Positions 8,933 to 17,912 of a DNA stretch of 45,420 nt are shown piece after piece. Both the position numbers and the translations under genes were made by a program. Position 1 is the first letter of the stretch. Each line of letters starts with the position of its first letter. The notes beneath the pieces were generated by a model that saw only the letters and a program-made list of their open reading frames with translations, did not search any database and was not told the origin of the DNA. Location: the NCBI RefSeq assembly GCF_000745965.1, contig NZ_JQKI01000050.1, positions 1 to 45,420 of the forward strand. The letters run 5' to 3'. The stretch comes from Edaphobacter aggregans DSM 19364. Its GTDB lineage: Bacteria > Acidobacteriota > Terriglobia > Terriglobales > Acidobacteriaceae.

Positions 8933-9733
8933 GTGAGCCATCCCATAACAAAGAGTCCTAAACCTCTCGGCGTGTTTGCCAAGCAGAACCTGCATGGTCA
9001 GATCGCCGAGTATCTGGGAACTAAGATCGTGAGCGGCGAGCATGTGGCTGGTGAGATTCTTCCCACTGAGGCGTCCTTAGGTGCCTCTCTTGGAGTGAGT
9101 AGAACAGCCATTCGCGAAGCGATCAAGGTGCTTTCGTCGAAAGGGCTTGTTGAAGTCCGGCGAAAGACGGGTAGTCGCGTCAGATCGCAACGGGACTGGA
9201 ATGCTCTCGATCCGGACGTGATCTCCTGGCAGTTCGCAGGGGATGGGATACCAACAGGCGCCATCAACGATCTGACTGAACTTCGCAGAATCATTGAGCC
9301 TGCGTGCGCTCGGCTTGCGGCCAAGCGAGCTACGGCTGAGGAACTTGCAGAGATTGAGAAGGCCTTGATCAAGATGGAGCAAGCTGCAGGGAAAACCGAG
9401 GCCTCAGTGGAGGCTGACCTGAATTTTCACCTTGCAATCCTCGAAGCTACCCATAATTCATTCATGCGGCCATTTGGCGCCCTGATACAGGCGGCACTAC
9501 GAGCAAGTTTTCGGCTGACGAATGCGGACACGGCAGCGTATCGCCTCTCACTCACAAAGCATCGTGCAGTTCTTGCATCGATAAGAAATGGCAAGCCTGA
9601 AGAAGCCGATGTTGCGATGCAAGCAGTTCTGCGCGGATCGCAGCGCGACATAGAGAATGCTTTGCGTCTGCCGGCCCCATCCCGTGTCTTGGGGCAGGAA
9701 AAGAAGAAATCTCACGGACGCAAAGGGTCTTGA
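8933..9733 (+). CDS. GntR family transcriptional regulator, FadR/FCD subfamily
   Basis: Winged-helix regulator likely answering a sugar acid or its keto-deoxy derivative. The N-terminal domain shows the FadR-type opening KQNLHGQIAEYLG, then LPTEASLGASLGVSRTAIREAIKVL (by its ends) and wing GLVEVRRKTGSRV. The C-terminal FCD domain follows, with RRIIEPACARLAA and the ligand/metal residues in DLNFHLAILEATH and KHRAVL. Initiation at GTG 8933 gives 266 residues. No ribosome site precedes it and a -10 box sits at 8921-8926, so the mRNA may be leaderless; GTG at about 8970 is an alternative start. Shared motifs before this gene and the dehydratase suggest those genes are its targets. Confidence 0.9.
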   Translation: MSHPITKSPKPLGVFAKQNLHGQIAEYLGTKIVSGEHVAGEILPTEASLGASLGVSRTAIREAIKVLSSKGLVEVRRKTGSRVRSQRDWNALDPDVISWQFAGDGIPTGAINDLTELRRIIEPACARLAAKRATAEELAEIEKALIKMEQAAGKTEASVEADLNFHLAILEATHNSFMRPFGALIQAALRASFRLTNADTAAYRLSLTKHRAVLASIRNGKPEEADVAMQAVLRGSQRDIENALRLPAPSRVLGQEKKKSHGRKGS

Positions 9734-10090
9734 TCTCAGAGTGATCCTTTCGCGGGCGCGCCCCCCCATGTAACGAGCAACCCCCTGAACTATACTTGGT
9801 CGCCATCTAGCGACCGAGGGAGCGGTACGGGCGTATCGGCGGTGGAAACGGAAAGTTCTAATTATTGCCCGAAGTCGGTGATGTTGGCGCAATTTTGCCT
9901 CAATTAGTTCAATATCGTGATAACCTACATTTCCATTCGCACAGGACGCTTGGCATTATCTCGATACCTGGCGTAATATGGGCTGCGAAAGATAAGTGAC
10001 TTTCTGAATGACCCGTCGGTCACGATTCGGAATCCTGTGATCGTCAAGACATCTTTGCTCTTTTGCCTACGAAGTTGAGTCCGACCATTT
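9734..10090. other. Intergenic region before the Gfo/Idh/MocA gene
   Basis: About 357 bases without a convincing gene. A small perfect inverted repeat TGACC-CGTC-GGTCA lies near 10011-10024, which might be an operator for the downstream gene. No clear terminator follows the GntR gene. Confidence 0.35.
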
Positions 10091-11287
10091 ATGAAGAAAA
10101 TCGGTATGGGCATAATCGGCCCCGGATTCGTCGCGACCCATCACATAGATGCCGTGAGACGCCTGGGAAACGTCGAGGTTCTCGCAGTTGCAGGCTCGAC
10201 ACAGGAGTCCGCAGATGCGAAGGCCAGGGAATTGAGAATCGACCGGGCTTATGAAACGTACCAGGATCTGATCGATGATCCCGAGATCCAAGTCGTTCAT
10301 AACACTACGCCAAATTACCTGCATTATGCGATCAGCATGGCGGCAATTGCCGCCGGGAAACACGTGATCTCGGACAAACCGCTCGCCATGAACTCTGCCG
10401 AAGGCCGATTGTTGCTGGACGCCGCGAGTGAAGCTGGGGTCGCCCATGTCGTCACCTTCAACTACCGCGGCAATCCGCTGATACAACATGCCCGTTCGAT
10501 GGTTGCCGGCGGAGAGCTGGGACCGTTGTGCTTCGTACATGGTCATTATTTGCAGGATTGGATGACCAGCCCGAGCGTCTACTCTTGGAGGTCTGACCCC
10601 AAAAAGGGAGGCTCAAGCTCTGCGCTCACAGACATCGGTTCTCACTGGTGCGACCTCGCAGAACATGTCGTCGGCAGTAGGATCAAGGCGGTCCTTGCTG
10701 ACCTGACCACGGTAGTTCCCGTCCGATACTCCGCAGGTAAGTCTGCCGAGGCATTCACCAAAGGCGACCATAAGATCTCGGCAGAGGTCCACGTGGAGAG
10801 TGAGGATCTTGCAAGCGTCCTGATTCGCTTTGAGAATGGGGCCAAGGGCAGCTTCTCCGTTGGCCAGGTTCTTCCAGGCAATAAGAACAACATCCAGTTG
10901 GAAATAAGTGGAAGGGAGTCCTCCCTCCGCTGGCAACAAGAGCGCCAGAACGAGCTGTGGATCGGATATCACGATCAGCCGAATCGTGTGATGGCAAAAG
11001 ATCCAGCATTCGTCTCTGACGGCGCTCGCAGGTATGTCCACTTACCCGGAGGCCATCAGGAAGCCTGGTCGGATGCATTCTTCAACGTGATTCGTGACGC
11101 CTATGAATGGATATCAGCGGGCGCTGGACCAGAAGCAAAACCTGACGCTCTTGCGACGTTTGCGGATGGATATCGAGCTCATTGCCTGATCGACGCTATG
11201 ATTGCCAGTCATGCCGAAGGTGGACGATGGACAGAGGTTGAAAGTCACTCTGCCAGAGCAGCCACTGCAAGCCTGCAAACAAAGTAA
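10091..11287 (+). CDS. Gfo/Idh/MocA family oxidoreductase
   Basis: NAD(P)-dependent dehydrogenase of 398 residues, expected to act on a sugar or sugar derivative in the cytoplasm. The Rossmann motif GIIGPGFVATHH opens the protein. TPNYLHY and KHVISDKPLAMN carry the conserved lysine (DKP here in place of the commoner EKP). The C-terminal domain holds DIGSHWCDLAEHV, with the usual Asp/His pair of the active site. No ribosome site is obvious before the ATG. The following TIM-barrel gene starts 33 bases downstream, and this Gfo/Idh plus TIM-barrel pairing is common in sugar isomerisation and keto-sugar pathways. Substrate unknown. Confidence 0.9.
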   Translation: MKKIGMGIIGPGFVATHHIDAVRRLGNVEVLAVAGSTQESADAKARELRIDRAYETYQDLIDDPEIQVVHNTTPNYLHYAISMAAIAAGKHVISDKPLAMNSAEGRLLLDAASEAGVAHVVTFNYRGNPLIQHARSMVAGGELGPLCFVHGHYLQDWMTSPSVYSWRSDPKKGGSSSALTDIGSHWCDLAEHVVGSRIKAVLADLTTVVPVRYSAGKSAEAFTKGDHKISAEVHVESEDLASVLIRFENGAKGSFSVGQVLPGNKNNIQLEISGRESSLRWQQERQNELWIGYHDQPNRVMAKDPAFVSDGARRYVHLPGGHQEAWSDAFFNVIRDAYEWISAGAGPEAKPDALATFADGYRAHCLIDAMIASHAEGGRWTEVESHSARAATASLQTK

Positions 11288-11319
11288 GAGCTCATTTTCT
11301 GCGTGAGGGAGGAGGAGTA

Positions 11320-12285
11320 TTGAAGCTTGGAATCTTTACCCCGGTTTTCGGCAATCTTTCTGCCGAGCAGATGTTAGTTGAGGTTCGCAAGTATGAGAAA
11401 GTCAGCGCGATTGAACTAGGAACCGGAGGATGGCCGGGAGCAAGTCACGTGGACGTCGATGGGCTGCTGGCGAACCGGGGTAGTTTGCACGAGTTCAAGA
11501 GCAAGATCCGAGACGCTGGTCTCTTTATCAGCGCTCTCTCCTGTCACGGAAACCCGATTCATCCCCTTCCCTCAATAGCGAAGAGAGACGACGAAGTCTT
11601 TCGAAAGACCGTTGATCTTGCAGCGGCGCTTGAGGTGCCAACAGTAGTCACCTTCTCTGGGTGTCCCGGCGCCGGACCGCGCGATGAAAGTCCAAACTGG
11701 ATCATTGCTCCATGGCCGCCAGAGTACCTGGATGCGCTTGCCTGGCAGTGGGAGACTAAGTTAATTCCCTATTGGCAGGAGGCGGCAGGATATGCGACCG
11801 AGCGTGGACTCAAAATAGCGTTGGAAGCGCATCCCGGCTTCTGTGTCTACAACCCGGAGACGCTTTTGAGACTCAGGGCAGCTTGTGGTCCCTCGATTGG
11901 GATAAACCTCGATCCTAGTCATCTGTTCTGGCAAGGGATCGACATCCCGGTCGCCATCGACTCCCTTGGGGAAGCTATCTTCCATGTGCATGCGAAGGAT
12001 ATCGCTTTCAATAATTCCCAACTGCGTAAAAATGGCGTGCTTGATGGCAAGAGCTACCTTCGGATGCAGGAGCGGTCTTGGATATTTCGCAGCGTGGGAT
12101 GGGGACATGGAGAGTCGGAGTGGAAGCAGATCATTTCGGCGCTGCGTTTGGCTGGGTATGACCACGTCGTGAGCATTGAACATGAGGATGCCTTGGCGTC
12201 CGTTGTTGAGGGACTGAGCTCCGCCGTCAACTTTCTCTCGGGAGTCGTACTTACCGACCCGCCAGTCGAGGCATGGTGGGTCTAG
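11320..12285 (+). CDS. Sugar phosphate isomerase/epimerase-like TIM-barrel protein
   Basis: A 321-residue xylose-isomerase-like TIM barrel (AP endonuclease family 2 fold). Metal-binding acidic and histidine positions are visible at ALEAHPGF, NLDPSHLFWQG, HVHAKD and SIEHED. These proteins isomerise or epimerise sugars and inositols, or remove water from them. The TTG at 11320 is preferred because the GAGGGAGGAGGAG stretch at 11305-11317 lies directly before it. It forms a pair with the upstream Gfo/Idh/MocA gene and converges on the DegT gene. Exact reaction unknown. Confidence 0.87.
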   Translation: MKLGIFTPVFGNLSAEQMLVEVRKYEKVSAIELGTGGWPGASHVDVDGLLANRGSLHEFKSKIRDAGLFISALSCHGNPIHPLPSIAKRDDEVFRKTVDLAAALEVPTVVTFSGCPGAGPRDESPNWIIAPWPPEYLDALAWQWETKLIPYWQEAAGYATERGLKIALEAHPGFCVYNPETLLRLRAACGPSIGINLDPSHLFWQGIDIPVAIDSLGEAIFHVHAKDIAFNNSQLRKNGVLDGKSYLRMQERSWIFRSVGWGHGESEWKQIISALRLAGYDHVVSIEHEDALASVVEGLSSAVNFLSGVVLTDPPVEAWWV

Positions 12286-12353
12286 CGGCAATATCGATCT
12301 CCGTTACCGGACTTGCTCGCTTAGCACTTAGAAGATGAGGGCCGTTTGTATCG

Positions 12354-13670
12354 TCAGCCTGCAACTGATGGACTTGCCAGAGCCTGATGGAATCCCTGAA
12401 TGATGTCGTCTTCGTCTTGCCGACTCAAACAGGAAGGGATGGTGAAAAGAATACTGCGCCTGACCAAATCGTCGGCGACCGGATTTGTTCCTTTCTCATA
12501 GGAGACCTCCGATCCTCGATTCTCCTCGAGTGTCCAGGGAGTTCCCCGGTTGTCAGTTCCGCGCTTACGAACCAGACTGGCGATGTTGTAGTAGATGTGT
12601 AATCCGTAATCGGCGAGAACGACGTTGCTGGTGTCTGGGCTGGAGGATGCGATCCCGTTAGCTCTCATCGATCTGCACGTTTCCCGCGCCGTTGCCTCAT
12701 CCGGATAGGTGGTGATCAGGAACCCTCCCGTATCTCCGGTTGGATCGATGATCTTCCTCGGACGAACCTGGGGCAAAGCTTTGAGGGATTCTAGTATGCG
12801 ATATTTGCTGCTGCGCATCTTGGAGATCACCTGCGGGAGTTTACGCAGCTGCACGCGCAGAATGGCTCCCCGCAGTTCGTCTAACCGATAGCCTCTCCCC
12901 CAAGTTGTAATCTCGGCCTCGTCACAAGAGAATAGGCCGTCCGCAGTCCTGGTATATCCGGCATCGTGAGTCGCAACGGCTCGCTGGTATAGGTGCTCAT
13001 CATTGCTTACAACGCAGCCGGCTTCTCCACATGTCATATTCTTGTTTGTCTGAAAGCTGAAGACGCCGATGTCTCCGAAGGTGCCGATCGACCGACCTCC
13101 GATCGTGCCGCCTACACATTGCGCGCAATCCTCTATCAAAAAAAGCTTGTGACTGAGTGCGACATCAAGCAATCGTGAGATGTCGACATGTCCACCATTC
13201 ATATGGACTGCGATGACCGCCGTGGTGCGCGGCGTCACGCGTTCGCGGACGGACTCTGGATCGATGCAAAAGCTATCGTCGATGTCAGCCAGTACCGGGA
13301 TCGCGCCAACATTGACCACAGCTGCGGCAACCGCTATCCACATGTAAGCCGGAATGATCACCTCTTGTCCTGGACCAACGCCAAGGGCGCCAAGTGCTGT
13401 GATCAGGCCTCCCGTGCCGCTTGTAACTGCCAAGGCGTGCTTGACACCCAGAAACGCAGAAAACTCCGACTCGAAGGCGTTCACTTCCGCCTGAGGAGTG
13501 AGCGAATAGTAGCGGTAAAGTGATTTACTTCGGATGACCCGGACTGCTGCCTCGACCTCCTGCTCGTCCATCCCATGCACGCCCGGAAACTCGCGAGGCA
13601 GAGGTTCTGTTCGGATCGGCTTGTTTGCCTGGATATGATTTCCCGCTTTCTTCTCTAGCAGCTGACTCAT
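12354..13670 (-). CDS. DegT/DnrJ/EryC1/StrS family aminotransferase
   Basis: PLP-dependent sugar aminotransferase or dehydratase. The open frame extends to 13706, but the ATG at 13670 has GGAGG six bases upstream, so 438 residues starting MSQLLEKK are preferred. Family segments are TSGTGGLITAL for phosphate binding, EDCAQCVGG where the ring-stacking residue lies, and FSFQTNKNMTCGEAG with the Schiff-base lysine (about residue 210 from this start). The central RGYRLDELRGAI segment is also typical. It is transcribed away from the ROK regulator, with a shared 208-base promoter region, and could feed an amino-sugar or cyclitol pathway with the neighbouring Gfo/Idh enzyme. Confidence 0.9.
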   Translation of the reverse strand: MSQLLEKKAGNHIQANKPIRTEPLPREFPGVHGMDEQEVEAAVRVIRSKSLYRYYSLTPQAEVNAFESEFSAFLGVKHALAVTSGTGGLITALGALGVGPGQEVIIPAYMWIAVAAAVVNVGAIPVLADIDDSFCIDPESVRERVTPRTTAVIAVHMNGGHVDISRLLDVALSHKLFLIEDCAQCVGGTIGGRSIGTFGDIGVFSFQTNKNMTCGEAGCVVSNDEHLYQRAVATHDAGYTRTADGLFSCDEAEITTWGRGYRLDELRGAILRVQLRKLPQVISKMRSSKYRILESLKALPQVRPRKIIDPTGDTGGFLITTYPDEATARETCRSMRANGIASSSPDTSNVVLADYGLHIYYNIASLVRKRGTDNRGTPWTLEENRGSEVSYEKGTNPVADDLVRRSILFTIPSCLSRQDEDDIIQGFHQALASPSVAG

Positions 13671-13878
13671 TGTCCTCCGCAGTCCCTGGGGCCCTTCAGC
13701 TTTCAAATTGGATCAAGTCACGGTTGTATCTTTTCGGATGTATCATAGTCAAACGACAGTTTTCATGGGGCGGGACGGTGCTCTTCGTGCTCGGCCGCGA
13801 TCTCCTGGCCGCTGTTGAAGCGTACGGGTTGGGCCGTCGCATGAAGCCCAGGATTGACTCTTTGGATATTCCGATTAC
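13671..13878. promoter_or_regulatory. Divergent promoter region between DegT and ROK genes
   Basis: Both flanking genes must be transcribed from here in opposite directions. An AT-rich stretch TTTCAAATTGGATCAAG (13701-13717) and the GTATCTTTTCGGATGTATC segment (13726-13744) are the most regulator-like elements. No firm operator was defined. Confidence 0.35.
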
Positions 13879-15129
13879 ATGCCTACAACCACACCTGCAA
13901 CAGTTCGACCACGATCAAAGAAGCACTCACCTGCGGAGCTGAACGTCCTCACGCTCATCCACGGGAAACCTGGAATATCCCGGGTTGAGCTCGCTCAAGA
14001 GTGTGGCATGAGTACAGGCTCTGTGAGCGCCATCGTTCAATCCCTGATCGACAGAAATCTTGTTTCAGAAGGCCAGCAGGTATCGTCAAAGTCTGGCCGG
14101 CGACGCATCGCGCTTCGGCTACGTTCGGAATTGGGCTATGTTGTCGGTGTCGATCTGGGCACTTTTTTTGAACGGATCGTCATCACCGATATTGGAGGCG
14201 AAGTCATCTACAGCACCGAATTAGAGAGCGGCATGGGAGCCGGGCGAGAAGAACTTCTCCGACGGACCTTTTCCGCCGTTCGAGAGGCGATTGCGGCTGC
14301 TCCAATTGATGGCCGGCCCTTCCTCGGGATTGGATTAGGACATTCTGGCGTCATTGATTCGCAGAGAGGTGTGGTCCTCGCCTTTCCAAGGCCCGGCCAG
14401 ACAGAACAATGGAAAAACGTCCCGCTGCAGAAGATGCTCGAGGACGAATTTGGCGTCCCTGCACTCCTTGAAGACAGTGTGAGAACTATTGCAATGTCCG
14501 AAGCTCAATATGGAGCGGGCGCAGATTTGGAAGACTACATCTACGTGTACGTCGGGATGGGTGTAGGTTCGGCGATCTTTATAAACGGTACGCTCTATCG
14601 CGGCTCCGGCGGAAGTGCTGGAGAGTTCGGTCATATCACTGTCGCGGAGGATGGCCCTCTCTGTTGCTGCGGAAATACTGGATGTCTCGAGGCCGTTGCT
14701 TCCTGTGCGGCAATCATCGAGACTGTAAAGGCTGCCATCAAGATGGGCGTCGCGACCAAGGTCAATGAGATGGCAGAAGGGAACCTCGATCGAATCAGCA
14801 TCGAGATGATTGCCGAAGCGAGAGACCAGAACGATAGTCTGGCCTTCCGCGTCATGAGCCAGGCGGCTTCTCACATCGGAGCTGCGTGCGCCGATCTGGT
14901 GAACCTGCTGAACCCCTCAGCAATCGTATTCGGCGGAGGGTTGTTTCGTGGCAAAGCAGACTTCTTCCTGGACCATCTGAGAAGAACGATACGGCAACGT
15001 TCCCTTGAGAAGCTGGCCAATGAAGTTACCTTGGTTGCGTCAGCGCTCGACACCAACGCAGGGGCACGAGGCGCTGCCCACCTCATTTCGGGTAAGTTGA
15101 TTGAGTCCGTATATGCGGACAGTCTGTGA
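13879..15129 (+). CDS. ROK family transcriptional regulator
   Basis: Sugar-responsive repressor of 416 residues. Residues 15-80 form a MarR-like winged helix (SRVELAQECGMSTGSVSAIV). The sugar-kinase-like fold follows, with phosphate loop VDLGT (91-95), GEFGH (248-252) and the structural zinc site CCCGNTGC (262-269) with His252. Where kinases of this family have an E-N-D-A catalytic stretch, this protein reads E-D-S-V (198-201), so the catalytic aspartate appears to be serine. That favours a pure regulator without kinase activity. It is divergent from the DegT gene and probably controls it or the neighbouring sugar genes. Confidence 0.9.
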   Translation: MPTTTPATVRPRSKKHSPAELNVLTLIHGKPGISRVELAQECGMSTGSVSAIVQSLIDRNLVSEGQQVSSKSGRRRIALRLRSELGYVVGVDLGTFFERIVITDIGGEVIYSTELESGMGAGREELLRRTFSAVREAIAAAPIDGRPFLGIGLGHSGVIDSQRGVVLAFPRPGQTEQWKNVPLQKMLEDEFGVPALLEDSVRTIAMSEAQYGAGADLEDYIYVYVGMGVGSAIFINGTLYRGSGGSAGEFGHITVAEDGPLCCCGNTGCLEAVASCAAIIETVKAAIKMGVATKVNEMAEGNLDRISIEMIAEARDQNDSLAFRVMSQAASHIGAACADLVNLLNPSAIVFGGGLFRGKADFFLDHLRRTIRQRSLEKLANEVTLVASALDTNAGARGAAHLISGKLIESVYADSL

Positions 15130-15167
15130 GTTAGTGCTGCACTACCTGAAGCAACCGCACTCAGCTC

Positions 15168-15947
15168 TCATACCCATCCTCCGTCGACGATATAGCTCTG
15201 ATTCGTGATGGCAGAGCTATCCGCTGAGCCTAAGAACAAGACTGTTCGAGCAACGTCCTCCGGCATCAAGCTCCGTTTCAGAGCCTGGCGCCCCATGATC
15301 TCTGCTTCGTATTCGGGAGTCCACCAGAGCCGCCGTTGGCGTTCGGTCAGAATAGCGCCAGGAAGCACACTGTTCACCCGTATATTCGCTTCGCCGAGTT
15401 CGTGGGCCATCGCTCGGGTTAGTCCAACGATGGCAGCCTTCGCGGTAACGTAGGCCGGCAAGCCAGTGGAAGGAATCATCCATGCAATCGAACTCATGTT
15501 GATGATCGAGCCTCCTCCGGCTGCCCGCATGCCCGGAACCACAGATTGGATGGCGAAAAAATGGTGGCGCAGGTTGATGGCCATCCTGTTATCCCAGTAT
15601 TCGGGCGTGACGTCCGATAGCTCATGGCGATCGTCGTTTGCGGCGTTATTTACGAGAATGCGGACAGTGCCAAGGCGGCCTTCCATCTCCGCAAGGGTGG
15701 TTCGCAATGCTGGAATATCGGTTAGATCGCAGCTCAGAAACAGTGGCGTGTGTGCGCACTGACCTTTGAGCCTTTCTATTAGCTCCTGAGCATCGTTTGC
15801 TGCAAGATCAACAAACCCGACTTTAGAGCCCTGAAGCGCGAACTGCTCGACCATTGTCGCGCCTATTCCGGTCGCGCCTCCTGTGATCAGAACCACTCGG
15901 TCTCGCAGACTGGGATAGTGAGCGAACTCTTCATGGGCATCCATCAC
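15168..15947 (-). CDS. SDR aldose 1-dehydrogenase, XylB-like (xylose/arabinose/fucose type)
   Basis: NAD-dependent oxidation of an aldose to its lactone is the likely role. The 259-residue protein closely follows the Caulobacter xylose dehydrogenase pattern: HYPSLRDRVVLITGG, NNAANDDRHELSDVTPEYWD, INLRHHFF, and the late WWTPEYEAEI motif ending IVDGGWV. Catalytic Tyr166 and Lys170 (YVTAK) and the serine of NMSSIAW are present. The GTG at 15947 overlaps the stop codon of the FAH gene upstream, with GGAG eight bases before it; ATG 15944 is an equally close alternative. It is the last gene of a minus-strand operon, giving the first step of the same sugar acid route. The sugar is not certain. Confidence 0.9.
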   Translation of the reverse strand: MMDAHEEFAHYPSLRDRVVLITGGATGIGATMVEQFALQGSKVGFVDLAANDAQELIERLKGQCAHTPLFLSCDLTDIPALRTTLAEMEGRLGTVRILVNNAANDDRHELSDVTPEYWDNRMAINLRHHFFAIQSVVPGMRAAGGGSIINMSSIAWMIPSTGLPAYVTAKAAIVGLTRAMAHELGEANIRVNSVLPGAILTERQRRLWWTPEYEAEIMGRQALKRSLMPEDVARTVLFLGSADSSAITNQSYIVDGGWV

Positions 15948-16834
15948 TAATTACGCTCCGTTGGGAATGTGTTGTGCGTGTCAGTCTCACCCGGATCCGA
16001 TATGACGAGTTGGTTCTGTTCACCCAGCCCCTCGATGCCAAGTCGAATGCGATTTCCAGGTCTCAGAAAGATCGGGGGCTTCTGTGCCATGCCCACCCCT
16101 GGAGGCGTTCCGGTCGAGATGATGTCTCCCGGTTGCAAGCTCATAAAGCGGCTCAGATAACTAATGAGATGAGCAACACCAAAGACCATCGTTCGTGTGC
16201 TGCCATCCTGGTATCGTTGTCCATCTTTCTCGAGCCACATCCCCAGATTCTGCGGGTCAGGAATCTCGTCGGGGGTAACGAGCCACGGGCCGATTGGTCC
16301 GAATGTATCTGCGCTCTTCCCTTTGGTCCATTGCCCGGTTCCCTCCAGTTGGCAGGCTCTTTCTGAGAGATCGTTGACCACGCAGTACCCGGCTACGTGC
16401 GACAGCGCGTCGGCTTCTGTGACGTACTTCGCAGGGGTGCCGATGACGACGCCTAGCTCGACTTCCCAATCAGTTTTGCCGGAACCGCGCGGGATAACGA
16501 TTTCGTCGTCCGGACCGCAGACAGCCGAGGTGGCCTTCATGAAGATGACTGGTTCCTTCGGGACTCCCATACCGGTTTCAGCTGCATGATCGGAATAGTT
16601 CAGACCGATACAGATGAACTTTCCCACTCGGCCCACACAGGCTGCAACGCGGGGCTTGCCGGTTACGACCGGCAGACGATCCAAGTCCAGAGTCCGAAGC
16701 CGATTCAGTTCATCAGGCAGAAGCGCTTGTCCTGAGATATCCGTCAGCTCCCCGCTCAGGTCACGTATCTTTCCTTCCTGATCGAGAATGGCGGGACGCT
16801 CATGTTCCTTAGGTCCGTAGCGTAGTAGTTTCAT
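15947..16834 (-). CDS. FAH family hydrolase, probable 2,4-diketo-3-deoxy-sugar-acid hydrolase
   Basis: Fumarylacetoacetate-hydrolase fold enzyme predicted to split a 2,4-diketo-3-deoxy acid into pyruvate plus glycolate or lactate. The open frame reaches 16969, but ATG 16834 (MKLLRYGPKEHERP) matches the usual family start and avoids overlap with the gene upstream, giving 295 residues. Metal ligands are visible as Glu124/Glu126 in DWEVELG and Asp155 in VVNDLSER. QWTKGKSADTFGPIGPW is characteristic of the diketo-fuconate/rhamnonate hydrolase group, and STGTPPGVG closes the core. Its stop codon overlaps the GTG of the XylB-like gene, which implies translational coupling. Assignment within the FAH superfamily is good; the exact substrate is inferred. 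Confidence 0.88.
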   Translation of the reverse strand: MKLLRYGPKEHERPAILDQEGKIRDLSGELTDISGQALLPDELNRLRTLDLDRLPVVTGKPRVAACVGRVGKFICIGLNYSDHAAETGMGVPKEPVIFMKATSAVCGPDDEIVIPRGSGKTDWEVELGVVIGTPAKYVTEADALSHVAGYCVVNDLSERACQLEGTGQWTKGKSADTFGPIGPWLVTPDEIPDPQNLGMWLEKDGQRYQDGSTRTMVFGVAHLISYLSRFMSLQPGDIISTGTPPGVGMAQKPPIFLRPGNRIRLGIEGLGEQNQLVISDPGETDTHNTFPTERN

Positions 16835-16904
16835 ATCTCTCTTTACCAGATCGGGTTGAATCAACAGGCCATGTTCAGGTTCACACGGAGCGAAATCTCG
16901 GTGA

Positions 16905-17813
16905 CTAGATCGAAAGCGATCGGATATACTCGTAGTCCTTCGTAGCCGCTTCAAATGCAGTTGTTCCAATGAAAGGCGGCTCCTGCTCCACGTAGCAATG
17001 TTCTACTCCGGCCGCCTTGGCTGCCAGCAGGATCGGTTTGTACTTTATGTAGCCTGTGCCGAGAACCGTTCCCTGTGGAACTTCATCGCGCTTGAGAGAC
17101 GTGCTCGGCTGCGCGGGTCGCACAAAGTCTTTGATATGGACCATGCGATAACGGTTCGGATAACGCTTGAAGTAGTCGATGGGGTTGTGACCCGCCGCCA
17201 CCATCCAACCGCAGTCGAGCTCGAGCTTCACCAGATTGGGGTCAGTGGCTTCGACGAGCACGTCGTATCCGACCTTGCCCCGTCCCAGGTCTTTGAATTC
17301 GGTATTGTGGTTGTGAAAAGCAAACTGCAGTCCAGCTTGCTTTGCCTTCTCGCCTAACTGGTTACAATACTCCGCCAGCGCCTTATAGCCTTCGACACCC
17401 ATCTCCGAGCCGGATGGCTTGTTGGGAAAGTTACCCATCATGGAGCTCACGGTGTAGTGCACACCCAAAGCGTTGGCTTGTTCAAACAAGGGGCCTGGGT
17501 CCGAACCTCCGAAATTGAAGAAGTGCGTACTGGCACACTTCAGCCCGGCACCATCTAAAGCTACTCGGAATTGCTTCGCGGAGAGTCCAGCGAAGCCTGC
17601 CGCTTCAACCTCCTCGTACCCGATCGCTTTGACCTTCTTGAGGGTTCCTTCTACATCTGCCTTGAGTTCTTTATCGACTGTGTAGAGTTGAATTCCTGAA
17701 GACGTGACTAGAGGTTTGGCCCACAGAGACTTCGGGAATACTTCGGTGAAGATTGCTGCTGTAGCGGTTGCAATTCCAGTCTTGATTGCCTTCCGGCGAG
17801 ATATTGGTCGCAT
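16905..17813 (-). CDS. Exported (Tat) xylose-isomerase-like TIM-barrel protein
   Basis: A 302-residue sugar phosphate isomerase/epimerase-like barrel with a twin-arginine signal (ISRRKAIKTGIATATAAIF), so it should fold before export to the periplasm. Metal-site segments are visible: AFHNHNTEF, KLELDCGWMVAAGHNP, MVHIKDF and YVEQE. Such Tat-exported barrels are frequent beside sugar oxidation genes in Acidobacteria and Bacteroidetes. It is the first gene of a minus-strand set leading to the FAH and XylB-like genes, 99 bases after the PQQ dehydrogenase. Function is unknown; isomerisation or lyase action on an oxidised sugar is plausible. Confidence 0.88.
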   Translation of the reverse strand: MRPISRRKAIKTGIATATAAIFTEVFPKSLWAKPLVTSSGIQLYTVDKELKADVEGTLKKVKAIGYEEVEAAGFAGLSAKQFRVALDGAGLKCASTHFFNFGGSDPGPLFEQANALGVHYTVSSMMGNFPNKPSGSEMGVEGYKALAEYCNQLGEKAKQAGLQFAFHNHNTEFKDLGRGKVGYDVLVEATDPNLVKLELDCGWMVAAGHNPIDYFKRYPNRYRMVHIKDFVRPAQPSTSLKRDEVPQGTVLGTGYIKYKPILLAAKAAGVEHCYVEQEPPFIGTTAFEAATKDYEYIRSLSI

Positions 17814-17912
17814 GATCCGGTCAATTCCTTTCTTGGTGAACTTGCCCGCTGTTGACTCGCTGTCTGAGGTGAAAGGAGGGCAGACGGAATTGATCTGCGC
17901 CTTCTATTGAGG

